Below are positions 8,253 through 16,489 of a stretch of 47,183 nucleotides of DNA, one piece after another; position 1 is the first letter of the stretch, and each line of letters begins with the position of its first letter. The translations under genes and the position numbers were made by a program. The notes below the pieces were generated by a model, which was given only the letters and a program-made list of their open reading frames with translations, did not search any database and was not told where the DNA came from. The DNA comes from an uncultured Prevotellaceae bacterium. Lineage in GTDB: Bacteria; Bacteroidota; Bacteroidia; Bacteroidales; Bacteroidaceae. The stretch is from assembly GCA_902767045.1 (NCBI GenBank), contig CACXFT010000054.1, positions 1-47,183 of the forward strand, written 5' to 3'.

Positions 8253-8846
8253 TTATTGAGCAGCTGCAGCGGCGGCCGAGCGCGAAGCACGAGTAGCCTT
8301 CACAGAGCAAACAATCACCTCGGGAGAGGTGGCAATCTGCAGACCCTCGAAGCTGAGCTGACCCACCTTGATGCTCTTGCCAAGCTCGAGGTTAGTAACG
8401 TCGATGTTCAGAATCTCGGGAATCTGCTTGTAAGGAGCGGTAACGTTAATCTTGCGGATAGAGAGGTTGAGCTTACCACCATTGCGCACACCAGCAGCAA
8501 GACCATTGAGTTTAACGGGAATGCCGATGGTGATGGGCTTGGTTTCGTTCACCTCATAGAAATCGATGTGGAGCAGGGCATCGGTAACCGGGTGGAACTG
8601 CATCTCTTTGATTACAGCCTTGTGAGCCTGACCGTCGATGGTGAGGTTGATGAGATAAATCTCGGGAGTGTAGATAGCCTTGCGCAGGTCGGCCATGGGA
8701 ATAGCAAAAGCCATTGCCACAGGCTTCCCGTCTTCAACGGCTTCGCCATAAAGGTTGCAGGGAACGAGACCCTCTTTACGCATCATCTTAGAAGCTTTCT
8801 TTCCTACGGTTTCACGCTTCTGACCGGTAAGTGCAAATTCTTTCAT
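8253..8846 (-). CDS. rplY: 50S ribosomal protein L25 (general stress protein Ctc type)
   Basis: Long form of L25 with the 5S rRNA-binding L25 domain (about residues 1-95, starting LTGQKRETVGKKASKMMRKEG) and the C-terminal TL5/Ctc beta domain. It ends in a short Ala-rich tail. The length of 197 aa matches the CTC-type L25. It is the first gene of a three-gene leftward operon with a -7 element near 8931-8938, giving a leader of about 80 nt. Confidence 0.96.
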   Translation of the reverse strand: MKEFALTGQKRETVGKKASKMMRKEGLVPCNLYGEAVEDGKPVAMAFAIPMADLRKAIYTPEIYLINLTIDGQAHKAVIKEMQFHPVTDALLHIDFYEVNETKPITIGIPVKLNGLAAGVRNGGKLNLSIRKINVTAPYKQIPEILNIDVTNLELGKSIKVGQLSFEGLQIATSPEVIVCSVKATRASRSAAAAAAQ

Positions 8847-8930
8847 AATAAATTTGTGTTACTCTAAATTAAGTTGTTAAATCACTTGCTTCTTAATTCG
8901 CCATCACACGATGTGCTCAAAAAAGCGGTG

Positions 8931-8938
8931 CAAAGGTA
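8931..8938 (-). promoter_or_regulatory. rplY: -7 element of the rplY-pth-S4 operon
   Basis: Read on the minus strand this is TACCTTTG (TAnnTTTG). No clear -33 TTTG is seen, so the call rests on the -7 box and position. Confidence 0.45.
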
Positions 8939-9009
8939 TGAAAAATTAACGAAACAGGAAAAGGAAAACAAGAAAATTTGCAAAAAAGCATAGAAAATGG
9001 TGCTATTGC

Positions 9010-9040
9010 TTGTGTATTCTACGAAAAATCTTTATTTTTG
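9010..9040 (+). promoter_or_regulatory. nusB: Promoter of nusB
   Basis: TTG at 9010-9012 and TATTTTTG at 9033-9040, 20 bp apart, fit the Bacteroidetes -33/-7 pattern. The frame that opens at 8997 starts upstream of this promoter and cannot be the real start. Confidence 0.6.
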
Positions 9041-9086
9041 CATTCGTAAAGAAGAAAGAAACACCAATTTATATTTGTATAAAGGG

Positions 9087-10028
9087 ATGATTAATCGCGA
9101 ATTGATAAGAATTAAAGTTGTGCAGTTAACCTATGCTTATTATCAGAATGGTAATAAGAATATCGACAATGCAGAAAAAGAGTTGCTCTTCAGCCTGTCG
9201 AAGGCTTACGACCTTTATAACTATCTGCTTTGCCTGATTGTAGCCATTGCCAGGGAAGAAAGGCACAGGGTGGAAGTGCTTACTCAGAGAGCTGAGCGAG
9301 AGGGAATGGCCATACCCTCATCGAAGTTTGCCGATAACAAGTTTGCTCTTCAGCTTGAAGAAAACAAAATGCTCGGTGAGTTTACCCAAGGACAGAAGCA
9401 GACTTGGGAAGACAATATCGAATTTGTGCGCAAGATGTGCAATATGATTGAAGATACAGCAGCCTACAAGGAATACATGCAGAGCAGCGACGACAGCTAT
9501 GAGGCCGATCGCGAGCTGTGGCGGAAACTGTATAGGCAGCTGATTCAGGAAAATGAAGACCTCGATGCCATCTTGGAAGATAAGAGCCTCTATTGGAACG
9601 ACGACAAGGAGGTGGTAGACACATTCGTGCTGAAGACCATCAAACGCTTCGACCCCAAGAACGGAACACATCAGGAACTGCTGCCCGAATATAAGGACGA
9701 GGAAGACAAAGACTTCGCCCGCAGGCTCTTCAGGGCTACCATTCTAAATGCCAACGACTACCAGCGCTACATGAGCGAGGCATCGCGCAACTGGGATTTC
9801 GACCGACTGGCATACATGGATGTGGTTATCATGCAGATTGCCATTGCCGAGATGATGACCTTCCCCAATATTCCCGTGAGCGTGACCATCAACGAATATG
9901 TTGAACTGGCCAAGCTCTACAGCACCTTCAAGAGCGGGGGCTACATCAACGGCATGCTCGACACCATTGCACGCCACTTGGTGCGCACGGGCAAACTGCT
10001 CAAGCAAATGGCACCCCAAGAGCGTTAA
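9087..10028 (+). CDS. nusB: Transcription antitermination factor NusB (long Bacteroidetes form)
   Basis: NusB binds boxA RNA with S10 in rRNA antitermination. Here it is 313 aa, about twice the E. coli protein. The canonical NusB fold is in the C-terminal ~150 residues (FARRLFRATILNANDY..., then IAIAEMMTFPNIPVSVTINEYVELAKLYS). A charged, helical extension makes up the N-terminal half, beginning MINRELIRIKVVQLTYAYYQNG. I use ATG 9087; the longer frame from 8997 precedes the promoter. It heads a rightward cluster with yajC and ybbR-coaE, as is usual in this phylum. Confidence 0.9.
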   Translation: MINRELIRIKVVQLTYAYYQNGNKNIDNAEKELLFSLSKAYDLYNYLLCLIVAIAREERHRVEVLTQRAEREGMAIPSSKFADNKFALQLEENKMLGEFTQGQKQTWEDNIEFVRKMCNMIEDTAAYKEYMQSSDDSYEADRELWRKLYRQLIQENEDLDAILEDKSLYWNDDKEVVDTFVLKTIKRFDPKNGTHQELLPEYKDEEDKDFARRLFRATILNANDYQRYMSEASRNWDFDRLAYMDVVIMQIAIAEMMTFPNIPVSVTINEYVELAKLYSTFKSGGYINGMLDTIARHLVRTGKLLKQMAPQER

Positions 10029-10071
10029 GAATTAAAGTGAATAATTAAGCTAAAAACAAACAATATCGAAT

Positions 10072-10392
10072 ATGACAACACTTGTGATGGCTGCACAGCA
10101 GCAGGGCGGAAGTTCAATGGGCTTCCTGGTGATGATGGTTTTAATTTTTGTTGTGATGTGGTTCTTCATGATTCGCCCGCAGCAAAAACGGCAAAAAGAA
10201 ATACGCAATTTCCAAAATTCTATAAAAGCAGGCACCAATGTGGTTACCGGCGGCGGCGTGCATGGAGTGGTGCGCAGGGTTATCTTGGAAAAAAACGCAG
10301 TGGAAGTGGAAATTGCCCGTGGTGTCATCATCACGGTCGATAAGAACTATGTGTTTGCCAGTGCTGAAGCTTCTCAAATGCAGGCCAAATAA
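10072..10392 (+). CDS. yajC: Preprotein translocase subunit YajC
   Basis: A 106-aa single-span inner-membrane protein that associates with SecDF. The TM segment is MGFLVMMVLIFVVMWFFMI, followed directly by the diagnostic RPQQKRQKE and a small beta domain (NVVTGGGVHGVVRRV). The start could be ATG 10072 or the later ATG 10087. It lies 43 bp after nusB. The YbbR-like gene begins 36 bp after its stop, behind a duplicated copy of its own start region. Confidence 0.95.
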   Translation: MTTLVMAAQQQGGSSMGFLVMMVLIFVVMWFFMIRPQQKRQKEIRNFQNSIKAGTNVVTGGGVHGVVRRVILEKNAVEVEIARGVIITVDKNYVFASAEASQMQAK

Positions 10393-10464
10393 TTGTTCGA
10401 GTCGAAACCGCCACATATAAAGATTATAATGTTCGAGTCGAAACCGACATATAGAATAATCAGG
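10393..10464 (+). repeat. 36-bp tandem duplication at the start of the YbbR-like gene
   Basis: Two adjacent copies, beginning at 10393 and 10429, share the core TTCGAGTCGAAACCG and drift afterwards. The first copy begins with TTG and the second with ATG. The unit length is 36 bp, so the frame is kept. Confidence 0.8.
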
Positions 10465-11409
10465 AAGTTCTTGCTCTCGATTGTGAACAAGGACTTCCTC
10501 GTTTTTTTGTCGTTTCTTGCATTGAGCTCGGCCTTCTGGCTCATACTCACGCTCAACGAAACCTATGAACAGGAAGTGAACGTGCCTGTTCAGATGGTGG
10601 GCGTGCCACAGAATGTGGTGCTCACCACAGAACTGCAAGACACGGTGAAGGTGACATTGCGCGACAAAGGCTATTCGCTGATGGCATATCTCTATGGCGA
10701 TGTGATTAGGCCGGTAACAGTCTCATTCAATGTCTACGCCAACAGGCAGACGGGAAAGGGAAACGTGCCTATGGCCGACTTCCAGCGACATCTTTACAGT
10801 CAGTTGTCAACCTCTACAAAAATTGTTTCGGTAAAGCCCGACAAGTTAGATTTCTTTTTCAACTTCGGACAGTCGAAGCGGGTTCCCGTGGAGTTGGCAG
10901 GCACTGTAGACCCCGGCGGAAGCTATTATTTGGCTCGAACCAGCTTCTGGCCCGACTCGGTTACCGTTTATGCCAGCAAGGAACAGCTCGACACCATTCT
11001 GGCAGCACCAACCGAAGACCTGAACATTATTAATTTCCAGGACACGGTGAAGAGGAATGTGAAGCTTAAGAAACCCATTGGTGTGAAGGTGGTTCCCAGC
11101 GAGGTGCGCATGGCGCTCTACCCCGATATTCTTACTGAGAAAACGGTGGAGGTGCCCGTTATTGCTGTGAATATGCCAGAGGGCCGTGTGCTGCGAACGT
11201 TCCCTTCGCGTGTGAAGGTACGCTACACATGTGGTTCACGCATGCTGAACAACATCAATGCACAAATGTTTCGGGTAGAAGCCGACTATTTAAAAATACA
11301 GAAGAATCCCTCAGAGAAATGTGAACTGCATCTTCGCACCTTCTCACCAATGGTGATGAAGGCGTGGCTTGAACTCAGTCAGGTAGACTATCTAATAGAA
11401 CAGCAATGA
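10429..11409 (+). CDS. YbbR-like domain protein, membrane-anchored
   Basis: One N-terminal TM helix (FLVFLSFLALSSAFWLILTL, about residues 22-41) is followed by several YbbR-like beta repeats facing the periplasm (V.V.V.GVP..V.L). In Firmicutes the related CdaR regulates a di-AMP cyclase, but no cyclase is adjacent here. In Bacteroidetes these proteins lie next to yajC and coaE, as here. I start at ATG 10429 (326 aa). The frame stays open to a TTG at 10393 that directly abuts the yajC stop, because of the 36-bp duplication. The stop overlaps the coaE start by four bases (ATGA). The role in this phylum is unknown. Confidence 0.82.
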   Translation: MFESKPTYRIIRKFLLSIVNKDFLVFLSFLALSSAFWLILTLNETYEQEVNVPVQMVGVPQNVVLTTELQDTVKVTLRDKGYSLMAYLYGDVIRPVTVSFNVYANRQTGKGNVPMADFQRHLYSQLSTSTKIVSVKPDKLDFFFNFGQSKRVPVELAGTVDPGGSYYLARTSFWPDSVTVYASKEQLDTILAAPTEDLNIINFQDTVKRNVKLKKPIGVKVVPSEVRMALYPDILTEKTVEVPVIAVNMPEGRVLRTFPSRVKVRYTCGSRMLNNINAQMFRVEADYLKIQKNPSEKCELHLRTFSPMVMKAWLELSQVDYLIEQQ

Positions 11410-11969
11410 TTGTAGCACTCACAGGAGGAATTGGAAGTGGCAAGTCGTTTGTTTGCCGTTTCTTGGAAACCAAAGGCATTCGTGTCTACGATTGCGATGC
11501 GGCAGCCAAACGGCTCATGCGCACATCTGGTTTGTTGCAACAGCAGTTGTGCCAGCTTGTTGGCCCTGAGCTTTTTGCCGAAGGAAAGCTTCAGAAAGCT
11601 CTTCTTGCCAGGTTCCTGCTCTCGTCGGAAGAAAACAAGCAGGCCGTTAACGCGGTCATTCACCCTGCAGTGGCGGCCGATTTTCTCAGCTCGGGTTATG
11701 AATGGTTCGAAAGTGCCATTCTTTTCGAGAGCGGTTTCAACAAACGTGTGCCATGCGATTTTGTGGTTGGCGTTACAGCTCCCATAGAGATTCGTGCCAG
11801 GCGGGTGATGGACCGCGATGGCATCAGCTACGAAAAAGCTAAGGAATGGATCATGCGCCAGATGCCCGAAGAGGAAATGAAAAGCCGTTGCAACTACATC
11901 ATCGTTAACGATGGCGAAACAAATATAGAAAGTGAAGTGGATGCAGTGATTGCCCAACTTCATCAATAA
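11406..11969 (+). CDS. coaE: Dephospho-CoA kinase
   Basis: Last step of coenzyme A synthesis: ATP-dependent phosphorylation of the ribose 3'-OH of dephospho-CoA. The P-loop GGIGSGKS is at residues 7-14. The following YDCDAAAKRLM carries the substrate-binding Asp, and a lid/arginine segment (RARRVMDRDG, then MRQMP) is present. At 187 aa it is slightly shorter than usual but complete. Its ATG overlaps the preceding stop (ATGA), implying coupling with the YbbR-like gene. Confidence 0.95.
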   Translation: MIVALTGGIGSGKSFVCRFLETKGIRVYDCDAAAKRLMRTSGLLQQQLCQLVGPELFAEGKLQKALLARFLLSSEENKQAVNAVIHPAVAADFLSSGYEWFESAILFESGFNKRVPCDFVVGVTAPIEIRARRVMDRDGISYEKAKEWIMRQMPEEEMKSRCNYIIVNDGETNIESEVDAVIAQLHQ

Positions 11970-12025
11970 TTAACAAGCAAATATTATTTTATTTTTTTAC
12001 TCATTCAATCAAGAAGAATATATCA

Positions 12026-12463
12026 ATGGAAACAATTCTCTCAATTTCAGGAAAACCCGGGCTGTATCGCCTGGTGAGTCGTGGTAAGATGAACCTCATT
12101 GTGGAATCAATCGACGAAGCAAAGAAACGCATGCCGGCATTTGCTACCGACCGCATCACAAGTCTTGGCGACATTGCCATGTTCACCGATACCGACGACG
12201 TGCCCCTGTGGGAAGTGCTCAAGAGCTTAGGCGAGAAAGAGCAGGGCAAAGTATCTTCGCTCAATTACAAGAAGGCTACGCCGGCCGAACTGAGGGCTTA
12301 TTTTGCCGAGGTGCTGCCCAACTTCGATCGCGACCGCGTTCACGATAGCGACATCAAGAAACTTATTCAGTGGTATAATATACTGGTTAGCAACGGCTTC
12401 ACCGACTTCGAAGCCACTCTTGCTCCCACAAAGGGCGATAACGTTGACGACCGGGCAGAATAA
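12026..12463 (+). CDS. DUF5606 family protein
   Basis: A 145-aa cytosolic protein beginning METILSISGKPGLYRLVSRG, which I recognise as the DUF5606 family restricted to Bacteroidetes. The N-terminal ~60 residues look like a small beta barrel (KPGLYRLVSRGKMNLIVESID). The C-terminal part is helical (PAELRAYFAEVLPNFDRDRVHDSDIKKLIQWYN). Function is unknown. It lies 56 bp after coaE and 22 bp before aroB, so it is probably co-transcribed with aroB. Confidence 0.75.
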   Translation: METILSISGKPGLYRLVSRGKMNLIVESIDEAKKRMPAFATDRITSLGDIAMFTDTDDVPLWEVLKSLGEKEQGKVSSLNYKKATPAELRAYFAEVLPNFDRDRVHDSDIKKLIQWYNILVSNGFTDFEATLAPTKGDNVDDRAE

Positions 12464-12485
12464 TCCACTCAGCACCCATACGTTC

Positions 12486-13538
12486 ATGAAACAGCGTGTT
12501 GTTATATCGCAGAATCTTGCAGAAGAATTAAAGGCTGCGCTCAGCGAAGTGGATTACGACCGGGTGTTTGTCTTAACAGATGAAACAACCCGGCAGCTTT
12601 GTTGGCCGTTGGTCAGTCAGTTTGCATGTCTGCAACATGCAATAGTTGTTACCATAGGGGCAGGCGATGTTAATAAGAACATGGCATCGCTTGCCCATGT
12701 ATGGGAAGCCCTGCAACAGGGTGGAGCCACGCGCCATTCGTGTATGGTGAACCTCGGCGGAGGCATGGTTACCGACCTCGGGGGCTTTGCTGCATCAACC
12801 TTTAAGCGGGGCATCGATTTCATCAACATTCCCACCACCTTGCTTGCCATGGTTGATGCCAGTGTGGGGGGAAAAACAGGTGTGAACTTCGGCGGATTGA
12901 AAAACGAAGTGGGTGTATTTGCCAATTCCAAGGTGGTGTTTCTATCCACTCAGTTTCTTTCTACGCTCGATGTCGAAAACATCAAATCGGGCTATGCCGA
13001 AATGCTCAAGCACGGGCTCATCAGCAACGATAAGATGTGGGCCGAGCTGCTCAACTTCAATCTTGCCAACCCCGATTTTGTTCAGCTTCAGCGCATGTTG
13101 GCCGACTCGGTGGCAGTGAAGCAGCGCATTGTGGAAGAAGACCCCCTGGAACATGGCTTGCGCAAGGCACTCAACGTGGGGCACACCATGGGGCATGCCT
13201 TCGAATCGTTTGCCATGCGAAGCGGCCGCCCCATTCTGCATGGGCATGCTGTGGCATACGGAATGGTTGCCGAGCTATACCTCAGTGCAACGAAGGTGGG
13301 ATTCCCAACGGAAAAGCTTCGACAGACGGTTCGCTTCATACACGAGAACTACGGACGTTTCAACTTCACCTGCGACGACTATCCTGCATTGCTCGAACTG
13401 ATGACTCACGACAAGAAAAACACCGCGGGCATCATCAACTTCACCCTGCTCGGCGATGTGGGTGACCTCAAAATCAACCAAACGGCCACAAAAGCGGAAA
13501 TAGAGGCAGCACTTGATTTTTATCGCGAGGGACAGTGA
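12486..13538 (+). CDS. aroB: 3-dehydroquinate synthase
   Basis: Second step of the shikimate pathway, NAD- and metal-dependent ring closure of DAHP. The NAD-binding GGGMVTDLGGFAASTFKRG and the following IPTTLLAMVDASVGGKTGVN are the family hallmarks. Metal ligands lie in EMLKHGLI, NVGHTMGHAFE and HGHAVAYGM. I use ATG 12486 (350 aa). The open frame from 12303 overlaps the DUF5606 gene and adds unrelated sequence. aroC, a later enzyme of the same pathway, lies ~3 kb away on the other strand. Confidence 0.95.
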   Translation: MKQRVVISQNLAEELKAALSEVDYDRVFVLTDETTRQLCWPLVSQFACLQHAIVVTIGAGDVNKNMASLAHVWEALQQGGATRHSCMVNLGGGMVTDLGGFAASTFKRGIDFINIPTTLLAMVDASVGGKTGVNFGGLKNEVGVFANSKVVFLSTQFLSTLDVENIKSGYAEMLKHGLISNDKMWAELLNFNLANPDFVQLQRMLADSVAVKQRIVEEDPLEHGLRKALNVGHTMGHAFESFAMRSGRPILHGHAVAYGMVAELYLSATKVGFPTEKLRQTVRFIHENYGRFNFTCDDYPALLELMTHDKKNTAGIINFTLLGDVGDLKINQTATKAEIEAALDFYREGQ

Positions 13539-13578
13539 AATAAATGAATATCAAAAGAACTAACAACTAACGAATCAA

Positions 13579-14613
13579 ATGAAAACTAAACAGTTATTAA
13601 AACAAAGCATGTTGGCTTGCTGTCTGCTGCTGTCGGTTAATACTTCAAAGGCACAACAGTGGAGTGGTAACCCCATTCTTGCAGGCTTCCATGCCGACCC
13701 CGAAGTGATGTACTCCCATCTCACCAACCGCTACTACATCTATTCCACCACCGACGGCGTGGCAGGGTGGGGCGGCAGTTACTATACCTGCTTTTCTTCG
13801 GCCGACCTCACACAGTGGCAATACGAAGGACAGTGCCTGAATTTGCCGCGCGACACTCGCTGGGCAAGTGGCAACGCATGGGCACCGGCCATTGAAGAGA
13901 AACTCGTTGATGGCAAATACCGCTATTTCTTCTATTTTTCGGGAGAAGCCGGGCATGGAAAGGCTATTGGCGTGGCCGTGGCCGACCGACCGGAAGGACC
14001 GTTCAAAGACTTGGGGTACCCTATTGTTGACCATCGGCCAGCCGGACAGCGTGGCGGACAGCAGATTGATGTAGACGTTTTCACCGACCCCGATTCGGGC
14101 AAAAGCTATCTCTACTGGGGAAACGGCTACATGGCAGGTGCCGAGCTGAACGATGATATGCTCAGTGTGAAGGAAGAAACCGTGAAGCTGATGACACCAC
14201 AAGGCGGAACACTTGCCGACTATGCCTATCGTGAGGCTCCCTATGTGTTCAAGCGCAACGGAATTTATTATTTCCTCTGGTCGGTCGACGACACCGGAGC
14301 TGCCAACTACCATGTGGCCTACGGAACATCAACATCGCCGCTCGGTCCCATCACCGTGGCGCAGCAACCCATTGTGCTCATTCAGTCGCCCGAACAGGAA
14401 ATCTATGGCACAGCCCACAACAGCGTGCTCCAGTTGCCAGAAACCGATGAGTGGTATATCGTTTACCACCGCATCAACAAGCATTTCATCGACCGCGACA
14501 AGGGACCCGGCTATCATCGCGAGGTGTGCATCGACCGTATGGAGTTTAACCCCGACGGCACCATCCGCCCGGTTGTGCCCACCCACAAAGGTGTGAAAGC
14601 TCTTGGCAAATAG
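13579..14613 (+). CDS. Glycoside hydrolase family 43 protein, exported
   Basis: A five-bladed beta-propeller glycosidase, probably an arabinofuranosidase or xylosidase acting on plant arabinan or arabinoxylan. A signal peptide covers about residues 1-25 (MLACCLLLSVNTSKA). The three GH43 acidic residues are visible: catalytic base Asp40 in GFHADPEV, the pKa modulator Asp164 in QIDVDVF and the general acid Glu219 in YREAPYVF. Length is 344 aa, a single catalytic domain with no T9SS tail, so it is probably periplasmic. It is not within a SusC/SusD locus. It converges with the endonuclease gene, and its stop codon lies in a shared hairpin. Confidence 0.88.
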   Translation: MKTKQLLKQSMLACCLLLSVNTSKAQQWSGNPILAGFHADPEVMYSHLTNRYYIYSTTDGVAGWGGSYYTCFSSADLTQWQYEGQCLNLPRDTRWASGNAWAPAIEEKLVDGKYRYFFYFSGEAGHGKAIGVAVADRPEGPFKDLGYPIVDHRPAGQRGGQQIDVDVFTDPDSGKSYLYWGNGYMAGAELNDDMLSVKEETVKLMTPQGGTLADYAYREAPYVFKRNGIYYFLWSVDDTGAANYHVAYGTSTSPLGPITVAQQPIVLIQSPEQEIYGTAHNSVLQLPETDEWYIVYHRINKHFIDRDKGPGYHREVCIDRMEFNPDGTIRPVVPTHKGVKALGK

Positions 14614-14640
14614 ATGGCTGTCATTATTTGACAACCATCT
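14612..14640. terminator. Bidirectional hairpin overlapping two convergent stop codons
   Basis: AGATGGCTGTCA (14612-14623) pairs with TGACAACCATCT (14629-14640) with one mismatch. It contains the end of the GH43 stop and the stop plus last codons of the endonuclease. Only 10 bp separate the two genes. Confidence 0.5.
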
Positions 14641-16183
14641 TTCTGCCGTTCACTATATAGATGCCTTTCGTTAGCTGGCGAAGGGCATCTTTTTTGTTAT
14701 TGGCTGAACATACCCGTCGGCCATCGATGCTGTAAACCGAAACTTGTTCTTCACGCTCAGAAGTGAGCCATTGCGATGCCACAATGCCTGTGGTGGCAGC
14801 ACGTTTGTAGAGCACCACGGGATATTGTCCGCTGGTGTAGCAAGCAAAACGCGGACTGCTGTTGTTGTATCGCAGATACCTGTCTTCATAGCCATTGTTC
14901 AGAATATCACATACTCCATTGCTCAGGGTGATAGTCCAGTGTGCCCCTTGTTCGGTGTTGGAAGTAAGCTGATGCAGGGCATTGCCATTGCTGTTGAGCC
15001 CGATGTAAACGCTGTCGGCAGTGTCGTAGAACGTGTAGTTGTTGGTTGTTCCTCCTAAGATGAGTTCGTGCGGTTTGCCGGCGCTATTCACAGAAGTGGA
15101 TATTTGTGTGCCCAAGATGGTCACGCCCACTCCGCTCAGTGCCTTCGTGCTGTTGGTGAGGTAGCCCGCGAGGGCCTGCGCCCCATTGCTGGCATTTTCG
15201 CAAACAATCAGGTAGCCATCGCCGGTGGTTAGCTCGTTGGCCTGTGCCACCTTATTATATATATAGATAGTTTCGGGGTCGATGTCGGGTTGTGGATTCG
15301 GTTCCGGTTCCGGATCGGGGTCTGGGTTAGGATCTGGGTCAGGAGTTGGGATGATGCCCGAATCGAAATGTTCATAGTTGAAGAGCGAATCTTGCTTCGC
15401 TCCCCACACATAAGCCTCAAGGCCCGGGTAGTCTACAAAGGGGTTTCTGTTTCCCTGCACCTCCTGCACGGCATTGTTGCGAGCATGTTCAATGGAATCT
15501 ACAGGGTCTTGTGCCGCCCATTGCATCATCATGTTCAGCGTCCACGAAACAAGTCCCGGATATTTCTCCTGCGAGAACACATGTCCCCAGTTGGTGCACC
15601 GGTCTTCATAGCATGTTGCCATGTAGAAGTAGATGCGTGCAATGTCGCCCTTGATTTCGTCGTTGGGTTCGAAAACCGTTCCCGAGTATCCGCTGGTGGC
15701 ACATGGGCCCAGTTTGCTGTAGCCATTGTTCGACTGATAGGTGGGATTGTTGGTTTCGCCAAAGGGATAGTTGCCACGCCGGTTGTTCACATAGCCGTCG
15801 GTTGGAACCACCTGCACAATGTCCGACTTCATGGGCGAAGCCTCTGAGAACCAGCTTTGCGGAACGGTGTGCTCTTTGTTGTAGCTGTCGCCCTCTTTGC
15901 TGTATTGGCCGGTATCGATGCCATGCCTGTAGTTGGTGGTGTTCGAGTACCAGTCGCGAACGAAGCCGTCGGGTCGGGTGTCGGTTTTCTTGTAAGCCTC
16001 GGTAAGTCCCTTGTAGCTGGTTACGTTCGGACTTTTGATAATGTTGTGCATGGCCGTTTTCAGCTCGGCCCCCTTTTTCCCATTGGCATTGCGGTAATAG
16101 GTGCCGGTGTTGTTGGGGCCTTGTGCCCAGGTGGTGGCAGCCACAAGGCACAGCAACATGTTGACAATAGATTTTGTGTGCAT
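14624..16183 (-). CDS. Secreted endonuclease I family nuclease with T9SS sorting domain
   Basis: Signal peptide (MLLCLVAATTWAQ), then an endonuclease I (EndA/NucM-type) His-metal finger domain over about residues 25-260. Catalytic His105 lies in NKEHTVPQSWF, and the metal-binding Asn region is GYVNNRRGNYPFGE. A Pro/Asp/Glu-rich linker (PDPDPNPDPDPEPEP) follows. Next comes a beta-rich domain (about 300-440), and finally a type IX secretion type A sorting domain (VYSIDGRRV ... KGIYIVNGRKMVVK). I infer an extracellular or surface DNase/RNase, useful for nutrient scavenging or for degrading extracellular DNA. The -7 element lies at 16209-16216. Length is 519 aa. Confidence 0.9.
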   Translation of the reverse strand: MHTKSIVNMLLCLVAATTWAQGPNNTGTYYRNANGKKGAELKTAMHNIIKSPNVTSYKGLTEAYKKTDTRPDGFVRDWYSNTTNYRHGIDTGQYSKEGDSYNKEHTVPQSWFSEASPMKSDIVQVVPTDGYVNNRRGNYPFGETNNPTYQSNNGYSKLGPCATSGYSGTVFEPNDEIKGDIARIYFYMATCYEDRCTNWGHVFSQEKYPGLVSWTLNMMMQWAAQDPVDSIEHARNNAVQEVQGNRNPFVDYPGLEAYVWGAKQDSLFNYEHFDSGIIPTPDPDPNPDPDPEPEPNPQPDIDPETIYIYNKVAQANELTTGDGYLIVCENASNGAQALAGYLTNSTKALSGVGVTILGTQISTSVNSAGKPHELILGGTTNNYTFYDTADSVYIGLNSNGNALHQLTSNTEQGAHWTITLSNGVCDILNNGYEDRYLRYNNSSPRFACYTSGQYPVVLYKRAATTGIVASQWLTSEREEQVSVYSIDGRRVCSANNKKDALRQLTKGIYIVNGRKMVVK

Positions 16184-16208
16184 AGGTTAGTTGTTTTGTT
16201 TGTTTTTG

Positions 16209-16216
16209 CAAAAGTA
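16209..16216 (-). promoter_or_regulatory. -7 element of the endonuclease I gene
   Basis: On the minus strand this reads TACTTTTG, about 25 bp before the ATG. No clear -33 box is seen. Confidence 0.45.
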
Positions 16217-16323
16217 CAAAAAAAGAACAAGGCAGCATCAATTTATGTAGACAATTTAGCTGAAAGTGTTGATATTGTTTTATCAGCCTCTCCCCCCTTT
16301 CATGTTGTTTCAAATCAATTAGA

Positions 16324-16348
16324 GAGGGCTGGCAATTTGCCAGCCCTC
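16324..16348. terminator. Near-perfect palindrome downstream of aroC
   Basis: Arms GAGGGCTGGCAA (16324-16335) and TTGCCAGCCCTC (16337-16348) form a GC-rich stem-loop. It lies ~140 bp past the aroC stop. It has no T-run on the minus strand, so it may be a processing or stability element as much as a terminator. Confidence 0.5.
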
Positions 16349-16420
16349 AACCAACACAAAAACTAAACTAGACTTAACTAAACTAACAAAGAATTTTCTC
16401 AAACTCTCAGTTAGCCGATG

Positions 16421-16428
16421 CAAAGATA
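16421..16428 (-). promoter_or_regulatory. Orphan leftward -7 element between aroC and endonuclease genes
   Basis: The minus strand reads TATCTTTG. A transcript would start near 16415 and run into the palindrome at 16348-16324 after ~70 nt, without an obvious ORF. The remaining 16184-16489 gap otherwise holds only AT-rich DNA. Confidence 0.35.
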
Positions 16429-16489
16429 CTACATTTATTTCATATTCGAACTTTAAATATGTTAAAAAGTATGTTTCGTAGTTTAATAT

